In this document: piece by piece, positions 1 to 6,900 of the stretch
How the letters are laid out: the number at the start of each line of letters is the position of its first letter
Numbering within the stretch: position 1 is the first letter of the stretch
Source: Clostridiales bacterium
GTDB lineage: Bacteria > Bacillota > Clostridia > Christensenellales > Aristaeellaceae
Assembly (NCBI GenBank): GCA_004557125.1
Contig: SFET01000016.1
Coordinates: 1 to 64,000, forward strand
Reading direction: 5' to 3'
DNA length: 64,000 nt
Position numbers and translations under genes: made by a program
The notes under the pieces: model-generated
The model's input: only the letters and a program-made list of their open reading frames with translations
Told to the model about the DNA's origin: nothing
The model's database searches: none

Positions 1-85
1 AGGTGTATCCGTCTGAGGTCAGGATGACCGAATAGCCATCTGTGAGGTCGACGATGGAGATCTGGTCTGCGGATTTGATAGCCAT
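1..85 (-). CDS. Phage gene downstream of tail-tip protein, 5' fragment only
   Basis: A start codon at 85 follows a strong SD (AGGAGGAA, 92-98) and opens a frame that runs off the left edge of the window. The 28 visible residues (MAIKSADQISIVDL...) resemble the beginning of the short tail-fibre or baseplate-type genes that often follow the tail-tip gene in Firmicutes prophages. The SD overlaps the stop codon of the upstream tail gene, so the two are likely co-translated. Function cannot be decided from the fragment. Confidence 0.6.
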   Translation of the reverse strand, partial: MAIKSADQISIVDLTDGYSVILTSDGYT

Positions 86-97
86 GAGAAATTCCTC

Positions 98-2734
98 CTA
101 ATTTGTGATGAGTTCGCACATAAAGGTGACCTTTGTATCGACGTCGTCCGCGGAAAGCACGAACGAAAAGCCGTCGTTGATCAGGCGGGAATCCGAAGCG
201 GAGATCACGCCGAAGCGCTCCTCGTCCAGACGCTGCCAGCTCCACTGGAGATAAGCGCCGGAACCGAAGGTGCTGCGCAGCATGTTCATGTCGGTGATCC
301 GCACGCCGCCGCGATAGATGACGGCGGTCAGCACCGTGGAGACGGCGTTGTTCTTGAAGACCGTGCCACGGCTGGAGTCGATGCGCAGGGTGGTTGCCGG
401 TTCGCCGTCCGCACCCGAGAGGCAGGTCGGCATGGAGGTCTCTGTTGTTCCATTGTTGAAGGTGGTGACCGTCTTCTGCCAGACGTACTGTCCCTCCTGA
501 TGCGCGGGAGCAACGGTGCTCCAACCCGCAGCGGGAGCCACGACGCTGGACGGGCCGGAGGCGTAGAGCACCTGTACATGCGCCACGGCATTGTTGGCCT
601 TCTCCTTTGCTTCCGCAGCTTCTCCGGCGATGATGGTTAGGGACTTTCCCGCGATGATCTCGCTGGTTCTGAGCTTTGCGATGAAGGCTTCGCGGGCAAA
701 GAGCTGATCCACGTCGATGCGCGCCGCGTCGATCCTGTTGATGAGCGCATAGGTCGCCAGCAGGTTCGAGGTGCTCAGATTTTCCGCTGTGATGTCTGTC
801 TCCAGAATCACCCGACCGGCATCTGTCTGGCCAGAAGCGATTTCGCCCTCCGTGACCGTCGCGGGCGTTGCTGATACATTGCCATTCGAATCTACATCGA
901 TGGTGTAATAGCTTCCGTCGCTGGCGCGGATGCACAGGTTGCCGATGGCTGCGCTCACCATCTGAGCGTAGGCAACCTTGAGGTTGTTGATGAACACCTC
1001 GTCGCCGACGCCGAAGGAGAGGTTCAGTGCCTCAGCGACCAAGTGCTGGACGGTCGCCTGGTCGAAGCTGGCCGAGCCGCAGGTAATCACCGTGAAAGCC
1101 GCCAGTCCGGCTGCCAGCGTATCCGTCTCGATGTCTCCAGCGGTCAGACTGCCGATCTTTGCTGTGATGGCGCTCAGTGCACCCGCGTCCACCGCGCCCG
1201 CTGCCAGCTTTTCAGCAGTCACCACACCCGCCGCCAGCTTGTCCGTGGTGATCGCATCCGCATCGATGTGCCCGGCCAGGATGGATGCCGCCTTCAGCTG
1301 CAGGCTGCCCACCGAATTGCCGGCCAGCTTACCTCCGGTGATGCTGCCGCTGGGAAGCTGCCGGGAGGAGATCATACTGCCCTCAAGTGTCTCCGCGACC
1401 GTGCCCAGGGACAGCTGGGTGTACCTGCGTTTCAGGCAGTCGTAGGTGTACTGGGTCAGGCGCATGGAAACCGCGACGCCGATGCGCGGGGCGATCACCC
1501 GCACTGCATCCCCCAGATAGATGTTCTGAAGCAGGTGGTAGTCGCGGTACTCCTCGGTGTCCGCGCAGTTGATGAAATCGACGTTCAAGGTGACAGTGGG
1601 AAGATCGCAGCCCTTGTCGTACTCCGCCTTCGCCGCTGCGCGCAGCTCCTCGTAGCATTGCGCCTTGGTCTTTTTGTCATCACCCTTCGGAACTTCCTTC
1701 GCTTCGGATACAGAGAGGTGCATCCACCGGGGATGGGGGTAATCACCGATGTGTGGGCTGTCCACATACAGCTCCGGCAGGTAGAGCAGCTCACCGTCCT
1801 TGTCCTCGCTGGTAGGCATGATGCGCGTGGTCACGTTGGTCAGGTCTACATCGTAAGACACGCCCAGCAGGTTCTTTCCCTCGCGGATTTCGATGTCCGT
1901 GTCGCTTCCTACGCGCTCAACCACATACACGTCGTACCAGTCCCGCTGCAATTCGCCGCTGTACTTCGCCACGATACCATCTTCGCCCAGCAGGGCTTCC
2001 ACGGGATTGACGTTGGTGTACTCCACCTCTTCAGCCGTTGCTTCAAGGTCGGAGAAGAAGCTGAACGGATGCGCCGATTCACATGATGATGCTAATTCCT
2101 GCACGACAGAAGCCCCCACCGCAGAGGATGAGGGCTTGAGAGAACGAACCATATTGTCGAGTAGGTCGTAGAAGATGTGGCGGGCGTAGACGGTGACCTG
2201 ATTCAGCTCGGGTACCACGCGGTAGATGCGGAAGGGCTGGTCGCGCAGCTGCCGGGACTCGACGACCTCGGCGACCGCCGTCTGCACATTGCCCTCGCTG
2301 CGCACGAAGCTCAGGTACTTCGTGGACATGAAGCCGCGCTTGCCATCCGGACAGACGATCTCGTACCACGAGGCATTTGTCTTTTCCTGCAGCAGCACCT
2401 CGGTGCCCTTCTTGTAGACCTTGAGCACCCGATAGCCCGTGCCCGGCCCGCTGCGCAGGTTCACCCGACCGCCTGTGACGCGGTAGATGTCGGTGCCGCC
2501 GTTCTGTGCCTGTGCCTTCTGTTGTACGCGGGGTGTCATAGCGGCGGGCACAGGCGCGCGCAGGATGCAGCCCTCCATGAGCCGCCGCCACTTCCCGTGT
2601 TCATCGATGGGATGTACCAGCGTCAGCTCGTATTCGCCATTCAGCGTTTCGGTGACGGTGCAGGACTGCGGCAGCAGTGTTCCCGTACCATTTGTGGAAA
2701 AGTCCGTGCAGTCCGCCGGATAGATGCAGATCAT
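98..2734 (-). CDS. Phage tail-tip / tail-associated structural protein with inserted SH3 domain
   Basis: This protein of about 878 aa should sit at the tail tip and contact the host surface (Tal or prophage-tail endopeptidase-like family). I chose the ATG at 2734 (MICIYPAD...) because it follows GGGGAGGTGAG; the frame is open 32 codons further upstream without an SD. The N-terminal part resembles the phage minor structural protein domain. A bacterial SH3 module (VNLRSGPGTGYRVL, about residues 82-147) interrupts it, after which the tail domain resumes (VTVYARHIFYDLLDN). The middle has many short 'A-G' repeats around residues 460-540 typical of fibre-like regions, and the C-terminus has fibre/Ig-like character. 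I see no confident peptidase active site. It lies downstream of dit, as expected, with a YkvA gene inserted between them. Confidence 0.85.
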   Translation of the reverse strand: MICIYPADCTDFSTNGTGTLLPQSCTVTETLNGEYELTLVHPIDEHGKWRRLMEGCILRAPVPAAMTPRVQQKAQAQNGGTDIYRVTGGRVNLRSGPGTGYRVLKVYKKGTEVLLQEKTNASWYEIVCPDGKRGFMSTKYLSFVRSEGNVQTAVAEVVESRQLRDQPFRIYRVVPELNQVTVYARHIFYDLLDNMVRSLKPSSSAVGASVVQELASSCESAHPFSFFSDLEATAEEVEYTNVNPVEALLGEDGIVAKYSGELQRDWYDVYVVERVGSDTDIEIREGKNLLGVSYDVDLTNVTTRIMPTSEDKDGELLYLPELYVDSPHIGDYPHPRWMHLSVSEAKEVPKGDDKKTKAQCYEELRAAAKAEYDKGCDLPTVTLNVDFINCADTEEYRDYHLLQNIYLGDAVRVIAPRIGVAVSMRLTQYTYDCLKRRYTQLSLGTVAETLEGSMISSRQLPSGSITGGKLAGNSVGSLQLKAASILAGHIDADAITTDKLAAGVVTAEKLAAGAVDAGALSAITAKIGSLTAGDIETDTLAAGLAAFTVITCGSASFDQATVQHLVAEALNLSFGVGDEVFINNLKVAYAQMVSAAIGNLCIRASDGSYYTIDVDSNGNVSATPATVTEGEIASGQTDAGRVILETDITAENLSTSNLLATYALINRIDAARIDVDQLFAREAFIAKLRTSEIIAGKSLTIIAGEAAEAKEKANNAVAHVQVLYASGPSSVVAPAAGWSTVAPAHQEGQYVWQKTVTTFNNGTTETSMPTCLSGADGEPATTLRIDSSRGTVFKNNAVSTVLTAVIYRGGVRITDMNMLRSTFGSGAYLQWSWQRLDEERFGVISASDSRLINDGFSFVLSADDVDTKVTFMCELITN

Positions 2735-2762
2735 GATTCTCACCTCCCCGAAGGCATAAGTA

Positions 2763-2790
2763 AAGCGCCGCTCTGGTGTGAGTGGCGCAG
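2763..2790 (-). terminator. Probable terminator after the YkvA gene
   Basis: On the minus strand an 8-bp stem with one mismatch (GCGCCACT / AGCGGCGC) is followed by TTTACTT, just after the YkvA stop codon at 2808. The stem is imperfect and the U-tract short, so termination may be partial. Confidence 0.45.
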
Positions 2791-2807
2791 CAGGATTGAT
2801 ATTCGAT

Positions 2808-3176
2808 TCAGAAAATGACGGTTTTGACAATCAGTCCGATGATCAACAGCCAGATCAATATGATTGGTATGGCATAATACCATCTTTTGGGCTTGCCATC
2901 CGCCCACAGTTTTTCACTATCCCTGCGGCACTGTTCAAATACCTCCGCAGGAATCAGCCGAATCGTCAGGGCAATGAGCGCAGGCAGCAGGATGACGTCA
3001 TCCAGATACCCCAGCACGGGCACAAAATCGGGGATCAGATCAACCGGAGAAAGCGCATATCCCACCGTGATGGCGGCAATGACCCTGGCGATTATGGGTG
3101 TGCGTTTATCCCGAAGCGCCAGAAAGACTGCCGGTACATCTCTTTTCAGTTGTCTCGCTCTGGCCTTCAGATCCAT
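2808..3176 (-). CDS. YkvA / DUF1232 family small membrane protein (prophage cargo gene)
   Basis: A 122-aa protein carrying the DUF1232 signature (ALSPVDLIPDFVPVLGYLDD, about residues 41-60) and a hydrophobic C-terminal helix (IPIILIWLLIIGLIV). The start at 3176 (MDLKARARQ) follows CAGGGAGGAATTTC; the longer frame to 3248 has no SD. DUF1232 proteins are small, probably membrane-associated proteins of unknown biochemical role. The gene interrupts the otherwise tight dit to tail-tip order, and has its own near-consensus promoter upstream and a hairpin downstream, so it looks like a moron that could be expressed in the lysogen. Function is unknown. Confidence 0.85.
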   Translation of the reverse strand: MDLKARARQLKRDVPAVFLALRDKRTPIIARVIAAITVGYALSPVDLIPDFVPVLGYLDDVILLPALIALTIRLIPAEVFEQCRRDSEKLWADGKPKRWYYAIPIILIWLLIIGLIVKTVIF

Positions 3177-3206
3177 GAAATTCCTCCCTGGGTCGATGAT
3201 AGCTGA

Positions 3207-3235
3207 ATTATAGCAGCATTTCCAATCACATGCAA
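3207..3235 (-). promoter_or_regulatory. Sigma-A-type promoter for the YkvA cargo gene
   Basis: The minus strand reads TTGCAT - 17 nt - TATAAT (-35 at 3235-3230, -10 at 3212-3207). The predicted start site is about 20-30 nt upstream of the YkvA start codon. An independent promoter inside a late tail operon is characteristic of a moron. Confidence 0.75.
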
Positions 3236-3244
3236 TAGGTTGTC

Positions 3245-3943
3245 TCACAGGCTACGCCAGTTGGGCTGAATCTCGATGCGGCTGACATTGCCTGCCCATG
3301 AGTAAGCTACTGCCCCGGGCGGCAGCGTGGGAAACTCGCCGTCCATGGCGCTGTTCATGGAAGTCGTGCCGGAGTAGGCCTCATGCAGCTCAGTGTTCAG
3401 GGTGATGGAACCATCGATGCCCTTCAACTCGACCATCTGAGAGCCGATCATCAGTGTTATGTCACCGTTCCCATAAACCGTAATTACCGGCTCGGAGGCG
3501 ATGCTGCCGGGATTGACAAACACGCCCGTGCTGGCCGTCAGGACGATGGGTTCCACGCCCGACAGGTACCAAAATGGCTTGCAGCGAAAGTTCACAGAGA
3601 AACTGCGGTGGGGATTTCCGCGCAGCACCTTCTCAAAGGGGATCTGGTTGACCACGCGCGCATAATAAAAGCCACCCTCGCGGTTGGCGAAGCTGACCCT
3701 GCCGCTACCTTTCAGCCACGCGGCGATTTCGGGGATGCGTTCAGGGTCGGCGATCAGGCAGGTCGCCGTGAGCACCATATCGTCGTACACGTCGTCCCCT
3801 TCAAGGGTCGTCAGGCTGCCGGATCTGCCGGGAACATCCGTGAAGGTCGCGCGCTCGGATGGCACCGTCAGCGGCGGCTGCTCCAAAACGTGAATTCCGT
3901 ATTCCGTGCAGCGCACGCCGTTCCATTCAAACCAGTCTGTCAT
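3245..3943 (-). CDS. Distal tail protein (Dit / phage tail family protein)
   Basis: A 232-aa protein with the opening typical of siphophage Dit proteins (WFEWNGVRCTEYGIHVLEQPP, then FTDVPGRSGSL). Dit forms the hexameric hub joining the tail tube to the tip. The C-terminal part is the galectin-like half (PVITVYGNGDITLMIG...). It begins inside the ATGA overlap with the tape-measure stop codon (3940-3943), indicating translational coupling. Length and position between the tape measure and tail tip match the family. Confidence 0.9.
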   Translation of the reverse strand: MTDWFEWNGVRCTEYGIHVLEQPPLTVPSERATFTDVPGRSGSLTTLEGDDVYDDMVLTATCLIADPERIPEIAAWLKGSGRVSFANREGGFYYARVVNQIPFEKVLRGNPHRSFSVNFRCKPFWYLSGVEPIVLTASTGVFVNPGSIASEPVITVYGNGDITLMIGSQMVELKGIDGSITLNTELHEAYSGTTSMNSAMDGEFPTLPPGAVAYSWAGNVSRIEIQPNWRSL

Positions 3944-6900
3944 GCCATTCTCATTCCTTTCCCGCGCTGCTGGCGGCGCGTGAGTGTTGCGATCTCCACC
4001 GCCAGAGAGCGGATGTCCTGCTCATCCCGCACGACCATCTGCTGCACCTGAATGGTGGATGTCACGCTGTTGTCGTAGGAGCGCCGATTGTCGTTGCTGG
4101 TGGTGACGATGCTGCCCTCTCTGGCCTCGCCGGTCAGATAGCGTGCGGCATTGCGGATGATTCTTGCCTGTGAACGACTTTCCTTCACCACGCCCTCGCC
4201 GAAGCCGCGCATGGTCATCACGCCGACCTCGTTCTCAAAGACGCGGGAGGGCGAATGAATCTGCAGCTCAGCCTTGGCAGCGTTCACGGCTGCACGGGCG
4301 GCGGAGCGCATCGCGGAGATTACCCCGGAGCGCCCGGCGAGGATGCCGCTCTTCAGGCCCTGCATGGCGCTCACGCCCACCGGGCGCAGTGTCGAACTGT
4401 TCAGCGCGGCGGACAGTGCGGATACCGCATTTCCCGCAACCGCACCGGCGGCGGGTGCGAAGCTGTATCCCTGCATGCCTTCGCCCACACCGGCAGCGAC
4501 ATATTCACCGGTCGGCACCATGCGCCTCGCCGGGGAGTTGATCCCGAAGGCTGCATTGGCGGCGCTCTCGGTGTTCGCAGCCATCGCTTCTGCAGAGCCG
4601 CTCATGTCGGCACTGCTCATGCCTTCGCCAATACCGGCGGCAACCTGCGCACCGGAGGCGGAGAAATCCACGCCCTGCACCGCACCGTCCAGCGTGGACT
4701 GAAGATCGGAGGCGAGTGTTTCTGCCGAGGTCACGAAGCCGGAGGCGTTCAGGGTATCCGTCATGCCCGAGATGAAGGCTTCGCCGGTGCCGCTGGCATC
4801 CATGGCGTTGATGAAGTCGATCACCGATTGCAGGTGCGCCATGTCCTCCTCGCTGACCTCCTGTCCGCTGAGGATCGCGGCGACCATCTCTGCGACGTAG
4901 GTCTGAAGGCCTGCCGTTGTCTCCGGATCGAACTCCTGATTGATCCGATTGTTGTAGTCGGCCACGTTGCTGCCGATCAGCCGCCAGTCCGCCCAGGTGC
5001 CCTTGACGTTCTTCGCGTAGGCAGAAAGATCCAGCGTCAGCCAGTCCATGCGTTCGAACACATCGGAGCCGATCAGGTCGTTGAGCCAGCCCCAGTCGTG
5101 CGTGCTGAAGCCGCCGAAGGCCTGCACGGGTACGCTCTTTTCCGCAAGCGGCGCGACAGCGGATTCGATTGCCTCCGGGTTGCCCGTCACCTCGGGGGTG
5201 ATCAGCACGTGCAGCGTGCCGTCCTCGTCCAACACAGCGATCTTGTCGGCGGTCAGCATGTCCTCCGGAACCGCCGAGGCCGGAATCTCAACGCCGTCCT
5301 TCCAGAAGCGCGCCTGTGTATCAGCCAGCGCCTGGGAGGGATTGTCGTAGACCTCGCCCAGACGGACGATGCCCTGCACCTCAATGGGATTCTGGGCGAC
5401 AAACTTCCGGTAGGCCGCCAGATCGTAGCCGTAGATGCCCACGGATACGGACAACCTGGGCTTGATCGCGTTGGTATCGTCGTACTGCGCGATATAGGCG
5501 GTGAAGTTCTGGAGCAGCTGGGATTTGTCGCAGCCAGTGGCCTCCGCGAAGGAGGAGACGATGGCCTCCACCTGATCAGGCGACAGGGCGGAGACGTCCA
5601 CGCCCTCCGCTTCCAGATACCGCACCACCATGGCGGTGATATTGTCCGGGGTGAGTGCGGTGGTCAGCGCACCGCCCGTGATTTCTTCATAGGCCAGCAC
5701 GAAGGCGGTGATCCCCTCCGGGGTCAACCCGCTCATGTCCACGCCTTCGGCTTCCAGATAACTGGTGATATACGCCGTAATCTCATCCGGCTTCAGTGCG
5801 GAGACGTCCGTGCCGGAAGCCAGCTCCTCGTAGGCGCTGACCATGGCCGTGACGTTCACGGGGGTCAGCCCGGACACGTCCGCGCCACTGGTTGCCTCTG
5901 CATAGGTGCCGACATAGGCAATCAGGCCCTCCGGGGTCAGTGCTGCCGTGGACGCGCCTTCGGGGATTTCGGTGTACTTCGCAATGAAGGCGTCCACCTG
6001 CGGCTGCACCATGATGGTGTTCTGATCCTCCGTGTACTGGGCGATGACCGCGTCCGTTGTGATCGCGCCGGGATTCTGGGCAAATTCATTCCATCGCGCC
6101 TGTGCGCCGGTCATATCCAGATCGGTGGCGATGGTGAGCACTTCTTCCGGCAGCGCCTCGCCGAACATGGCGGTCAGACCGGGAAGTTCAGCGCTGCGCC
6201 CGTTCAGAAAGGTTTGAATCGCCGCAATCTGCTCCAGCGCCGTGGAAAAGTCGATCTCCGGGAACAGTGCCTGTACCTCCGCCTCCGTCATGCCGCTGTC
6301 CAGCAGCGACTGGATCTGCATGAGCAGGGCGATGTACTCCGTCATCGCGCCCTCGTCCATGGCTGCTGTGAGGGCGTTGATCTCCGCCAGAATCGCGGGC
6401 TTCTCGCTTTCAGAGGCTGCGCTGTATTCCCGCAGCTTCTGGTTCAGCAGATCCACGTTCGAGGCGGCCTTTTGGATGTCCTCCTGTTCCCAGACGGGCG
6501 CGACAATCCCCGACAGAAGCTGCGCATATTCCATCGCCGCATTTCGACGATCCTCGACATATTTTGCGTTGAGCGCGTCCATCGCCGCCTGACGCTCGGC
6601 GGAGTCCTCGATCAGCTGGATGAGCGCGTACTCCTTGTCGTATTGCGCATCGATCTCGCCGTTCATGGCGGCGAGGCCCTCCGCAGCGGCAACCATGGCG
6701 TTCTCATAGACCGTCACGTCCGCATCGCTCTGGCCCCTGGCCTGTGCGCGGGCAACCTCCGCATCCAGCTTCTGTCGGATTTCGTCGAAGCCGTCCTCAT
6801 CCGCCGGGGAGAGGTGGTACTTGACCTCGATGGCCTCGCGGGTGTCGATAAGCTCCTGCAGGCGGATCTGATCTGCCTCGCTGAAGTACCCGTTCTGGCG

